From JAFGOM01 sp964605795 (lineage in GTDB: Archaea; Halobacteriota; Methanomicrobia; Methanomicrobiales; Methanospirillaceae): 64,000 nucleotides of DNA. The notes beneath the pieces were generated by a model. That model searched no databases. It was not told where the DNA came from and worked only from the letters and a program-made list of their open reading frames with translations. Each line of letters starts with the position of its first letter. Within the stretch, counting starts at the first letter, position 1. This document shows positions 18,111 to 26,571 of the stretch, one piece after another. Location of the stretch: contig CAZSDZ010000002.1 of assembly GCA_964605795.1 (NCBI GenBank), positions 52,999 to 116,998 on the forward strand. The letters run 5' to 3'. The position numbers were made by a program, and so were the translations under genes.

Positions 18111-18152
18111 GCTCTCTTCACACATGGTAATGGTATCACATGGGGGATTTTT

Positions 18153-19100
18153 GTGATTAGTATTAATGAGCTTGCAATCGAGACTTTTGAAAATCTGGTA
18201 GAATTCAGCGAGGATTTTAATGTCGCATATCATGAACTTGACAGTGGAGCACGGATCATTGATTGCGGGATATCTGTAACCGGCGGATATGCAGCAGGGA
18301 GAGCATTTACTGATATCTGCATGGGAGGTCTGGGAGAGATTAACTTTCGAATGGGACGAATCCTCGAGGTTCCTATCCCTTTCATCGAGGTAAGTACTGA
18401 TTTTCCAGCAATCTCCTGTCTGGGGTCTCAAAAAGCAGGATGGACGGTAAAGGTCGGGAATTATTTTGCCATGGGATCCGGGCCTGCACGTGCGCTTTCT
18501 TTAAAACCAAAGCACACGTATGAGGTAATAGAATACGAAGATGACAGTGATGTGGCCGTCATTGCTCTTGAGTCAGATCATCTTCCTAATGGAGAGGTGA
18601 TGAAGTACATCGCCAATGAATGTAACGTCGATGTCTCAAATGTCTGTGCTGTTGTCGCGCCAACCTCATCTATCGTCGGATCGATCCAGGTAGCAGGACG
18701 ATGCGTTGAGACTGCCATCTACAAACTTAATGAACTTGGTTTTGATACCAAAAAGATTACTGCTGCGATCGGTTCAGCCCCGATACCTCCTATCAAAAAT
18801 GATGCAAAGAAGGCGATGGGAACAACAAACGATGCTACCATTTATCATGGACAGATTCACCTCACCATGGATGCCCCGGAAATCCGTGATTACCTGGACA
18901 AAATACCCAGTAACAAGTCAAAGGGATATGGTAAACCATTTTATGACATTTTTAAGGAAGCAAACTTTGACTTTTATCAGATTGATACCTCTCTCTTCTC
19001 ACCCGCTGAAGTCACCATCAACGAGCTGCATGATGGTGTCGTATATCATGTGGGAGCAGTTAATCCGGAAGTGACTCTTCAGTCATTTGGATACCTCTAA
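18153..19100 (+). CDS. mch: Methenyltetrahydromethanopterin cyclohydrolase
   Basis: Cytoplasmic enzyme of the CO2-to-methane pathway: it converts formyl-H4MPT to methenyl-H4MPT. 315 aa, full length. Family features visible are the N-terminal INELAIETFENLVE, the GGYAAGRAFTDICMGGLGEI segment, and the SSIVGSIQVAGR and AIGSAPIPPI loops. The start is GTG 18153 behind GGGGGAT. It stands as a single gene between its own promoter and a T-run terminator. Its presence is the clearest single marker that the organism uses the H4MPT C1 pathway. Confidence 0.96.
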   Translation: MISINELAIETFENLVEFSEDFNVAYHELDSGARIIDCGISVTGGYAAGRAFTDICMGGLGEINFRMGRILEVPIPFIEVSTDFPAISCLGSQKAGWTVKVGNYFAMGSGPARALSLKPKHTYEVIEYEDDSDVAVIALESDHLPNGEVMKYIANECNVDVSNVCAVVAPTSSIVGSIQVAGRCVETAIYKLNELGFDTKKITAAIGSAPIPPIKNDAKKAMGTTNDATIYHGQIHLTMDAPEIRDYLDKIPSNKSKGYGKPFYDIFKEANFDFYQIDTSLFSPAEVTINELHDGVVYHVGAVNPEVTLQSFGYL

Positions 19101-19109
19101 TTTTTTTTT
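19101..19109 (+). terminator. T9 terminator of mch
   Basis: Nine consecutive T begin at the base after the mch stop codon. No stem-loop precedes them, which is typical of archaeal termination. Confidence 0.55.
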
Positions 19110-19268
19110 GCTTACGATGATAGGGAATTTGCGTTTTGTGTCCCAATGACAGGATTTGCTCCTCAAATTCCAGGGTTTTGTTACGAATGATTCCTAAATT
19201 ATCAGGAATACGAGATCTCCTTTAAAAAAAAAGATATTGGAATATTTGACAAATCAAAGGGGATTTCA

Positions 19269-19382
19269 ATGAAACAAGCGGGAATATATCTCCTTGATCC
19301 GATATCTATCCCTGATACAAGAGAATTACCATTACGCAGATTCTGTAATTTTTTTAGAGAAGATCGTTTCATCCCGTTTTTA
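19269..19382 (+). CDS. Candidate small protein of 37 aa
   Basis: An ATG with AAAGGGGA 5 nt upstream opens a frame of 37 codons ending in TAG. The product begins MKQAGIYLLDP, is rich in Arg in the middle and ends in aromatic residues; it has no membrane helix. It fills part of the 303-nt gap between mch and the DUF1858 gene and is the only feature I see there besides the mch terminator. Evidence is limited to the ribosome-binding site, so it may be chance. Confidence 0.3.
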
Positions 19383-19403
19383 GGATGAAAAAAAGAGGAT
19401 TAT

Positions 19404-19595
19404 TTATTCTTCGATACCAAGAGCAGTAAGCAGGTCGGGTAAGGGTATTCCATGTGCTGCTGCTGCCTGCTCAATAGTCTCTCCTCTTCCAATTGCACAT
19501 CCGATACACCCCATGCCAAATCTGCCTAATACGTCTGCAGCCATGGGATTGCCTTGTAATACTTCGAGAATCGTTGAATTCTTTGACAGAACCAT
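19404..19595 (-). CDS. DUF1858 domain protein (redox disulfide type)
   Basis: 63-aa protein consisting of one DUF1858 domain, with the GMGCIGCAIGRGETIEQAAAAHGI segment split around the CxxC pair (GCIGCA). In other genomes such domains stand beside hybrid-cluster protein or redox enzymes and are thought to act in thiol or iron-sulfur redox chemistry. The gene is isolated here, pointing at ahcY from the far side. Confidence 0.85.
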   Translation of the reverse strand: MVLSKNSTILEVLQGNPMAADVLGRFGMGCIGCAIGRGETIEQAAAAHGIPLPDLLTALGIEE

Positions 19596-19760
19596 AGAAT
19601 TACGTTAGATCTTTTTAGATTAAAAGCCTGTAGATCGGGGAGAAGAATGAGTAAAAGTTTGGTTCATGAAACCAGATGTATACTTTCGGCCGGACAACTA
19701 TCACATTGAATCAATCTCTTCTGCATGTTTCTGCGAAAAAAAAAGGTGTGTATCGGATCG

Positions 19761-20987
19761 TTATGTTCCAATATCCCAGCTTGCCATGTAGGTCTTTTGT
19801 TCAGTACTCAGGTGATCGATAGAGAGGCCTAATGATTGCAGTTTTAGCATTGCAACCTCTTCATCGATCTCGTATGGTACTTCGTGAACGCCAGGAGATA
19901 ATTCTCCGCCGTGTTCAGCAATAAATAATGTTCCAAGTGCCTGAAGGGCAAAGGAGAGGTCCATTACCTCAATAGGATGACCCATTCCCTTTGGTGTAGC
20001 AAGATTAACAAGACGGCCTTCTGCAAGAAGGTGTAGATTCCTGTCACCAAAGACATAGCTGTCAATACCTTCTCTTCTGAGGATATAATCTGCATTCTTC
20101 TCAAGCCAGACGGTATCTATCTCAACATTAAAATGCCCTGCGTTGGATAGGATCGTCCCATCTTTCATGAACGGAAAATGGTCTTTACTGATGACATTGG
20201 CATTGCCGGTGGTAGTAATAAAGATATCACCGATGGCTGCCGCTTCTTTCATGGTCATGACAAAAAAACCTTCCATGTGGGCTTCCAAAGCCCTGCGTGG
20301 ATCAACCTCGGTAATTATCACTTTCGCACCAAGACCGCTTGCTTTCCGAGCAAGACCTCTTCCACAATAGCCAAACCCGGCGATTACAATATATTTTCCT
20401 GCAATCAGGCAGTTTGTGGTTGTCATGATTGCCGTTAAGACACTCTCACCGGTACCATGAACATTATCAAAGAATCGCTTCATCGGGGTGTCATTAACCG
20501 CGATGACCGGGAACAATAACTTCCCTTCTGCAGCCATCGAACGCAGGCGATGAATGCCGGTTGTTGTCTCTTCACATCCGCCGATGATGTTTTGAATCTG
20601 GTCTTTTCGCGTTGTATGGAGACGGTGGATGAGATCCATGCCGTCATCAATGGTAATATCAGGATTCGCATCAAGGACAGCATCAATACTCTCATAATAT
20701 TGTGAAACAGAACAACCACGCGATGCAAAGCACCTGACATTCTCGGTAGTATCAAGTGCACGAGCAACATCGTCCTGGGTTGAGAGCGGATTGCATCCGG
20801 TAATATAGACCTGGGCACCCCCGGCTGCCAGTGTCTTTACCAGGTTTGCGGTTTTTGCCTCTACGTGCAGTGCCATACCGATAATATGACCCTGTAACGG
20901 TTTTTTTTCCTGGAATTTTTCATATATCGATCTGAGAACCGGCATATACTGCCAGGCCCATGCTATTTTTCGTTCTCCTGAATCCAT
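19761..20987 (-). CDS. ahcY: S-adenosylhomocysteine / S-inosylhomocysteine hydrolase
   Basis: NAD-dependent hydrolase of 408 aa that releases homocysteine from the by-product of SAM-dependent methylations. The substrate domain has HVEAKTANLVKTLAAGGA and the DDGMDLIHRLH site; the NAD domain has AGFGYCGRGLARKASGLGA near residue 205; the C-terminal LLAEGRLVNLATPKGMGHP is diagnostic. In Methanocaldococcus the homologue prefers S-inosylhomocysteine produced by the deaminase DadD, and a DadD-like deaminase lies 1.7 kb away. The same preference is therefore likely here but not shown. The ATG has GAGGT 5 nt upstream. Confidence 0.92.
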   Translation of the reverse strand: MDSGERKIAWAWQYMPVLRSIYEKFQEKKPLQGHIIGMALHVEAKTANLVKTLAAGGAQVYITGCNPLSTQDDVARALDTTENVRCFASRGCSVSQYYESIDAVLDANPDITIDDGMDLIHRLHTTRKDQIQNIIGGCEETTTGIHRLRSMAAEGKLLFPVIAVNDTPMKRFFDNVHGTGESVLTAIMTTTNCLIAGKYIVIAGFGYCGRGLARKASGLGAKVIITEVDPRRALEAHMEGFFVMTMKEAAAIGDIFITTTGNANVISKDHFPFMKDGTILSNAGHFNVEIDTVWLEKNADYILRREGIDSYVFGDRNLHLLAEGRLVNLATPKGMGHPIEVMDLSFALQALGTLFIAEHGGELSPGVHEVPYEIDEEVAMLKLQSLGLSIDHLSTEQKTYMASWDIGT

Positions 20988-21215
20988 ATAACCTCTATCA
21001 CCTGATATCAGGGATTACATCTTCTACCTATAGATATGCAGTCACGTGGTATCTATTGTTCTCTCCTACCCGTTGACAGTTTTCATGGGATCATCTGTTT
21101 TATTCCTTGTGTACTATCGATCAGATCTCTCAAATAAGGTCTGTCGCTTCCATTTTTCTAATCTAGGCCAACCCCATTACAAAAGAGTCAATACAAGAGA
21201 GGATAACATGGATAT

Positions 21216-22025
21216 ATGGTTGTTACCTGCCGGATTATACCCTGCCTTGATATCAAGGACGGGCGTGTAGTAAAGGGTGTAAATTTTTTGGGATTAAACG
21301 ATGCCGGGGACCCGGTTGAACTGGCAGAGCGATACAATCAGCAGGGAGCTGATGAAGTCGTTTTTCTGGATATCACTGCTTCGAAAGAGAACAGGTCTAT
21401 GCTCATTGATACCATCAGACGAGCTGCAGACCGGTTATTCCTTCCGTTGACCGTAGGAGGAGGGATCCGGACAATAGATGATATCGTAATGACCCTTCGT
21501 GCCGGTGCTGACAAAATAAGCATCAATACCAGTGCGGTAGAGAATCCTCTTCTTATCAAGGAGGCTTCACAGGTATTTGGTACACAGTGTATTGTGGTGG
21601 CCATCGATGTTAAAAGGCACATGAGCGGATACGATAATCATACGCCGGTGCAGCTGAGTGATGGACAGAACTGCTGGTATGAAGTAATGACTCACGGAGG
21701 ATCCCGATCGACCGGTATTGATGCTGTAGAATGGGCGAAACAGGTAGAATCATATGGTGCAGGGGAGATCCTGCTTACCTCAATGGAGACGGACGGAACA
21801 AAAAACGGGTTTGATATCCCTATCACGAGGACGATATCTGAACGTGTCAGAATCCCGGTGATCGCTTCCGGGGGTGTCGGGACCCTGGAACATTTTTATG
21901 AGGGGTTTGCTTTTGGAAAGGCAGATGCCTGCCTTGCAGCCAGTGTTTTTCATTACGGAGAGATGACAATTCGTGATGTAAAAGAGTACCTGGCAGGAAG
22001 AGATATACCGGTTCGTCAGGTATGA
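21216..22025 (+). CDS. hisF: Imidazole glycerol phosphate synthase, cyclase subunit
   Basis: Cyclase subunit of IGP synthase, which with HisH forms the imidazole ring of histidine and releases AICAR. 269 aa, a TIM barrel with the catalytic aspartates in IIPCLDIKDGRVVKG and VVAIDVKRH, and the phosphate-binding GGGIRT and ASGGVGT loops. It stands alone without other his genes. The start is ATG 21216; AGAGAGGAT lies about 12 nt upstream. Confidence 0.95.
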   Translation: MVVTCRIIPCLDIKDGRVVKGVNFLGLNDAGDPVELAERYNQQGADEVVFLDITASKENRSMLIDTIRRAADRLFLPLTVGGGIRTIDDIVMTLRAGADKISINTSAVENPLLIKEASQVFGTQCIVVAIDVKRHMSGYDNHTPVQLSDGQNCWYEVMTHGGSRSTGIDAVEWAKQVESYGAGEILLTSMETDGTKNGFDIPITRTISERVRIPVIASGGVGTLEHFYEGFAFGKADACLAASVFHYGEMTIRDVKEYLAGRDIPVRQV

Positions 22026-22044
22026 TTCTATCTGGTTTGAATGC

Positions 22045-22539
22045 ATGTTCTCACAAAATATTTTCAGGATGGGGATCACGCGAGCTCTTGAGACAGAACT
22101 TGAGAGACGGAATATGACCATTCGGGATCTGGCTGAAAAAGCCGGTATCTCTGAGGCAACGCTGTACAAGATAACGTCTGGACAACGGGACCCCCGTCTC
22201 TCAACATTGCAGGCTATCGTTTCTGTCTTTGAACCGAGTACAGAGCAGCTGATCGCGGTTATTGCAGCGAAATTTCTCATCGATGAGATAACTCATCAGA
22301 CAACGACGGTAGGCAATACCCGATACAAAATAAGGGGGTATACGGCCCATACCATTGATGACTGTATCACCTCGGCAGTGCGTGCTGAGAAGGATGGTGC
22401 CAGCGGAATAATCTGCGCTCCAATCCTTGCCAGTCTAATTGAACGCATTGTTGATATCCCGGTTGTTATCATAAAACCAGAGACCAAAGCATTCCTTGAG
22501 GCAATCGAGGTGTTACGTGTTCAATTATCTGCCTGGTAA
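22045..22539 (+). CDS. HTH (XRE-type) transcriptional regulator with a PrpR-N-like C-terminal domain
   Basis: DNA-binding protein of 164 aa (or 156 aa from ATG 22069). Residues 20-65 form a Cro/C1-type helix-turn-helix (MTIRDLAEKAGISEATLYK). The C-terminal 80 residues alternate beta and alpha and contain DGASGIICAPILASLI and DIPVVIIKPE, reminiscent of the effector domain of PrpR-type regulators; that resemblance is my inference. It follows hisF by 19 nt and may be co-transcribed with it. Ligand and targets are unknown. Confidence 0.75.
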   Translation: MFSQNIFRMGITRALETELERRNMTIRDLAEKAGISEATLYKITSGQRDPRLSTLQAIVSVFEPSTEQLIAVIAAKFLIDEITHQTTTVGNTRYKIRGYTAHTIDDCITSAVRAEKDGASGIICAPILASLIERIVDIPVVIIKPETKAFLEAIEVLRVQLSAW

Positions 22540-22639
22540 GAAGCCGGAAATCCGATTTATTTCCGGCAGATATCCAGTCCAAAGCAGGAAAGAAGATGAT
22601 ACTATCTCTATTATAAGAATTATTGTCCAGATATGAATA

Positions 22640-23986
22640 TTACGAATCGATACCGTTCTCTGCTGCCCGTGATAAAAGACCATCAACAGATTTCCTGGCC
22701 ATTTCCAACACGTTATCTTCTCCGGGAATAATCGTATCCTTCATCAGTATCCTGCCGTTACATAGAACCGTCTTTACCATTCCACCATTTGCAGCATAGA
22801 CAATATTTGAGAGCGGATTGTGCATCGGTATCATGGAAGGATGATTCAGCGATATCAAAACGATATCTGCAGGTGCACCCTTCTCAATCTTTCCGGTTCC
22901 ACAACGAAGGGCTTTTGCTCCGGCAGCCGTGGCCATATGAAGTGCTTCATCTGCAGGAAGAAGGGTATCCTGGTTCCAGAAAAATTTTTGCAACAGGGTT
23001 GCAGCCTTCATCTCTTCGAGCATGTCAAGAGAGTTGTTTGATGAACATCCATCGGTGGCAAGACCAACATTCACCCCTGCCCCCTTTAGCCAGTGATATG
23101 GCATGGCACGATTTGTTGCAAGTTTCATATTACTCACCGGATTATGAGCAACATGGGATCCACTCTCTCCGATGAGCCTGCATTCATCCTTATTAAGCCA
23201 GCAGCAGTGAGCAAGAACGGTATTTTCATGAAGACATCCGGTCTCATCAAGAAGTTGTGTCGGACTTTTCTGGTATTTTTCCAAAACTTCCAGAACTTCA
23301 TGTTCGGTCTCACTGAGATGAATATGCAACATGAGGTCATGTTCCCTGCTATATTCAGCACACCATTCCAGGTGTTTTGGAGGGACTGTGTAGGGGGCAT
23401 GCGGGGCGACAGAAGCCTGTATCCTTGAATTATTTTTGGATCGAACCACTGATACGAGAGACTCTGTTCCTTTGATCTCTTTCTCCATCTTATCTTCATC
23501 ACCAAAGGTGATTATTGCATGAGAAAGAACCGCCTTTACCCCGGCTTCATCAACTGCCTGAACAGCCATGTCAGAATAAAAATACATATCATTAAAGGCA
23601 ATGGTTCCGGTTCGTATCATCTCCAGGCATGCCAGCTTTGTTCCCCAATAGATGTCCTTTGGAAGGAGATGGGCCTCCATTGGCCAGATCTTTTCTGTCA
23701 GCCATTCCTGGAGATGCATATCATCAGCGTATCCCCGGAGCAGTGTCATGGCTGCATGGGTATGCATGTTAACAAGGCCGGGAATTGCAAGCGTAGATGA
23801 TCCATCTATGACATATTCCGCTTCACTCTTCCGCTGCTTCGCATCTTCTCCAAGGGCAGCGATACTACCGGTATCATCGATAAGGATGGCAGAGGGTCTC
23901 CCGTCAATCTTGGTGTCTTTGATATAGAGTGTGGTTTTCTCTTTTAGAACAGGAAATCCCTCTGAATCTGAATTATTATGTACCAT
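22640..23986 (-). CDS. dadD: 5'-deoxyadenosine / S-adenosylhomocysteine / methylthioadenosine deaminase
   Basis: Metal-dependent amidohydrolase of 448 aa. Metal ligands are visible in VNMHTHAAMTLLRG (near residue 73), LHIHLSETEHEV (near residue 225) and LATDGCSSNNSLDM (near residue 310), as in the MtaD/DadD family. It deaminates SAH, methylthioadenosine and the 5'-deoxyadenosine left by radical SAM enzymes. The window contains ahcY and mtnA, which act downstream of it, and a radical SAM protein. A TATA-like CATTATAGG lies about 30 nt before the start. Confidence 0.85.
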   Translation of the reverse strand: MVHNNSDSEGFPVLKEKTTLYIKDTKIDGRPSAILIDDTGSIAALGEDAKQRKSEAEYVIDGSSTLAIPGLVNMHTHAAMTLLRGYADDMHLQEWLTEKIWPMEAHLLPKDIYWGTKLACLEMIRTGTIAFNDMYFYSDMAVQAVDEAGVKAVLSHAIITFGDEDKMEKEIKGTESLVSVVRSKNNSRIQASVAPHAPYTVPPKHLEWCAEYSREHDLMLHIHLSETEHEVLEVLEKYQKSPTQLLDETGCLHENTVLAHCCWLNKDECRLIGESGSHVAHNPVSNMKLATNRAMPYHWLKGAGVNVGLATDGCSSNNSLDMLEEMKAATLLQKFFWNQDTLLPADEALHMATAAGAKALRCGTGKIEKGAPADIVLISLNHPSMIPMHNPLSNIVYAANGGMVKTVLCNGRILMKDTIIPGEDNVLEMARKSVDGLLSRAAENGIDS

Positions 23987-24196
23987 ACATCGTACATCTG
24001 GTTTTTCTTCCTATAATGATTGGCTCATTGATGATATGCCGGTCGCTCATTACGGAAAAGAATGCTCAATGTTAGGTGATGGCAGTATCTGCATCATTCC
24101 GGTTTGAGTATCTGCTTTTTCGCATCGAAAAAAGTATTCAGTGGATGTATCGTTTCAGGAACAGGTACTGAACAGTGAAAGATACTAGGAGGAGTT

Positions 24197-24289
24197 ATGC
24201 GCGGCAGCCATCCGGGCGGTCTCTCTAATAGAGGTACCAGAACACTGTTGTTGTCAATCCTGACAGATAACCGAAAGGGATACCTTTGA
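24197..24289 (+). CDS. Candidate 30-aa leader or small basic protein upstream of the DEAD-box helicase
   Basis: ATG preceded by a near-perfect AGGAGGAG site (24187-24194) opens a 30-codon frame, beginning MRGSHPGGLSNRG and ending in TGA. The product is basic, with Arg-Gly and Gly-Gly pairs that could bind RNA. It lies 97 nt before the helicase start in a 400-nt region (23987-24386) that holds no other gene. It could be a separate small protein or a leader controlling the helicase. Confidence 0.4.
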   Translation: MRGSHPGGLSNRGTRTLLLSILTDNRKGYL

Positions 24290-24386
24290 ATCATCTTTCC
24301 TGTACCGGGTTATTTTCGGTTCATCTGATATGTCATCATAGTCTCTTCAGAGAAGACATAAAGATGTGAAAGGAGGCATATTAGTA

Positions 24387-26045
24387 ATGGAACATGATTT
24401 GAGTTTCGAAAAGTTCAATATTTCGTCAGAACTTTTACAGGCGATACATGATATGGGTTTTGAAGAACCGACACCCATTCAGGAATTAACAATACCGAGA
24501 ATACTTGCGGGTTACGATGTCATTGGTCAAGCCCAGACCGGAACCGGTAAAACAGCTGCTTTTGCCATCCCTGCTTTTGAAAAATTGGATTTTACCAGTA
24601 GGTATACTCAGGTACTGGTCCTCTCACCGACACGGGAACTGGCTATTCAGACGGCAGAAGAATTTTCGCGTCTCTCGAAATACATGCACAATGTGGTTAT
24701 TCTTCCGATATATGGAGGACAACCAATAGAGCGTCAATTGCGGGTTTTGCAGAAACAGGTTCATGTTATCGTTGGTACCCCCGGACGAATTCTTGATCAC
24801 ATTCATCGGGGATCCATTGATCTCTCAGGCATCTCATTGGTCATTCTTGATGAGGCTGACCAGATGCTGGATATGGGTTTCCGTGAAGATATTGAGACAA
24901 TTCTCGCTGAAACGCCGTCGTCTCGGCAGACCATCATGTTCTCTGCAACAATCCCAAAACCAATCCAGGAGATATCTGCACGATTCCAGAATAATGCTGA
25001 ATTTTTGAAGGTTGTGCATAAGGAGATGACCGTTCCCCAGGTGGAACAACAGTACCTGGAGGTCAGGAACAGGGACAAGTTTGAGATTCTCTGCAGGTTC
25101 CTTGATATGGATGACCCTGAACTTGCGATTATTTTTTGTAATACAAAGATGGAGGTCGATGAACTGACAACCCATCTTCAGACCCGCGGGTATTTTGCAG
25201 AGGCCCTTCACGGGGATCTCAAGCAGATGCAACGGGACAGGGTGATGGCAAAGTTTCGTGCCGGTACAATCGATCTGCTCATTGCAACTGATGTAGCTGC
25301 CCGTGGTATCGATGTCGATGATGTCGATCTTGTCATAAACTATGATGTTCCGCAGGATGTTGAGTACTATGTGCACCGGATCGGAAGAACTGCCCGGGCA
25401 GGAAGAAACGGGCGTGCTATCACCTTTGTCGGGCCGAAGGAGATCTATAAATTAAAATCAATCCAGAGATTTGCACGGATACGAATTACACAGATCCCCT
25501 TACCTACTCCTGCCGACGTTGAAGAGATGAAGATCTCAAATCTCATTCGTTCCATTAAGACCGGTATTGATGAAGGAGATAATGATCGTTATATCGAGAT
25601 TGTTGAACGAATAATGCTTGATAACTACTCTTCACTCGATATCGCTGCAGCCCTGCTCAAACGGGAAATCGGAACCAGAAAGACCGATGACCAGGAGATA
25701 CCCCAGGACTTTCGTGAGATGAATGATGAGTACCAGAAAAAGGGGTTTAAGAGCCTCGAACCCGGTATGGATACCCTTCATCTGAATTTTGGAAAAGAAC
25801 AAAAGATTAGACCAAAAGATATCGTCGGGGCAATTTCAGGTGAGACCGGGATCCCGGGAAGACTGATTGGAGCAATCAAGATCTTTCGCACGTATTCACT
25901 GGTTGACGTCCCCCGTGAACATTCAGATCAAATAATCCAGAAGATGCAGGGAAAGAGTATCGGGGCAGTAAAACTGGGTAAGGGCAAGATTATCCGATTA
26001 TACACTCCCGAAGGTCCGGGAAAAAGGGGATATAGCAGATATTAA
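24387..26045 (+). CDS. DEAD-box ATP-dependent RNA helicase with DbpA-like RNA-binding domain
   Basis: RNA helicase of 552 aa, similar to DeaD/CsdA. The motifs are in order: AQTGTGKTAA (Walker A), PTRELA, TPGR, DEAD, SAT, then ARGIDVDDVDLVINYD and HRIGRTARAGR. After an acidic linker the C-terminus (about residues 470-545) resembles the DbpA RNA-binding domain, with GAISGETGIPGRLIGAI. The ATG at 24387 is preferred because AGGAGG (24371-24376) precedes it; the frame itself opens 21 nt earlier at GTG. Such helicases often act in ribosome assembly and growth at low temperature. Confidence 0.93.
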   Translation: MEHDLSFEKFNISSELLQAIHDMGFEEPTPIQELTIPRILAGYDVIGQAQTGTGKTAAFAIPAFEKLDFTSRYTQVLVLSPTRELAIQTAEEFSRLSKYMHNVVILPIYGGQPIERQLRVLQKQVHVIVGTPGRILDHIHRGSIDLSGISLVILDEADQMLDMGFREDIETILAETPSSRQTIMFSATIPKPIQEISARFQNNAEFLKVVHKEMTVPQVEQQYLEVRNRDKFEILCRFLDMDDPELAIIFCNTKMEVDELTTHLQTRGYFAEALHGDLKQMQRDRVMAKFRAGTIDLLIATDVAARGIDVDDVDLVINYDVPQDVEYYVHRIGRTARAGRNGRAITFVGPKEIYKLKSIQRFARIRITQIPLPTPADVEEMKISNLIRSIKTGIDEGDNDRYIEIVERIMLDNYSSLDIAAALLKREIGTRKTDDQEIPQDFREMNDEYQKKGFKSLEPGMDTLHLNFGKEQKIRPKDIVGAISGETGIPGRLIGAIKIFRTYSLVDVPREHSDQIIQKMQGKSIGAVKLGKGKIIRLYTPEGPGKRGYSRY

Positions 26046-26190
26046 CATCCCTTTTAAAAAATAGTAATCCTGGCATTACATTATCAAAAAAGTAGATATT
26101 GTACTTGCAGTAATATGAGTTTTCAAACTGCGGGAAGATCTCTTACTGAGAACAAGTGATCTCAATCCCACGAATCTGAAAGGAGATAAC

Positions 26191-26331
26191 GTGTGTGAGA
26201 TTAAACATGCAGATAATAATCTGGGGTCATTGTACGTCACCTGTTGCACGATTGGCCCTGTTATTTGTTCCTGCCTATTGGCGATTACTGTCCTGGTGAA
26301 GAATATTTACCGCAATGTGAGGTACATATAA
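26191..26331 (+). CDS. Candidate 46-aa single-pass membrane protein
   Basis: GTG start with AAAGGAGA 5 nt upstream, 46 codons, TAA stop. The product has a short charged N-terminus, a hydrophobic helix of about 22 residues (including PVICSCLLAITVLV, with several Cys) and a basic tail (KNIYRNVRYI), the pattern of a small inner-membrane protein. A longer overlapping frame from TTG 26244 has no ribosome-binding site and is not preferred. It is the only gene candidate in the 526-nt gap between the helicase and malQ; I saw nothing else between 26332 and 26571 except an A/T-rich promoter-like ACATTTAAC near 26522. Confidence 0.5.
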   Translation: MCEIKHADNNLGSLYVTCCTIGPVICSCLLAITVLVKNIYRNVRYI

Positions 26332-26571
26332 AAAAGGATGAATCAGTCCATCAGTGCCCAATACTATGTGTTATCTGTGAAAGTCGTTTAAACTTTTCTT
26401 ACAGCCATGGCAAAACATCAGTCATCGAAGGCTGATTAACATCCATTATTTCTACTAATACGTATACATCCGGTTTGTGATTCCGTTGACCGTGTGTGTT
26501 GTAAACAGCAAATTAGGCGAAACATTTAACTTGTTATGTAGACCTGTCCTTTGTAAGACGGTGATTTCGCA

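Noticed and set aside
21046..21270. 74-codon plus-strand frame before hisF
   Set aside because: It overlaps the start of hisF in another frame and has no ribosome-binding site or recognisable domain.
26244..26435. 63-codon frame from TTG
   Set aside because: No ribosome-binding site; the overlapping 46-codon frame from GTG 26191 has a strong one and a membrane-helix pattern.
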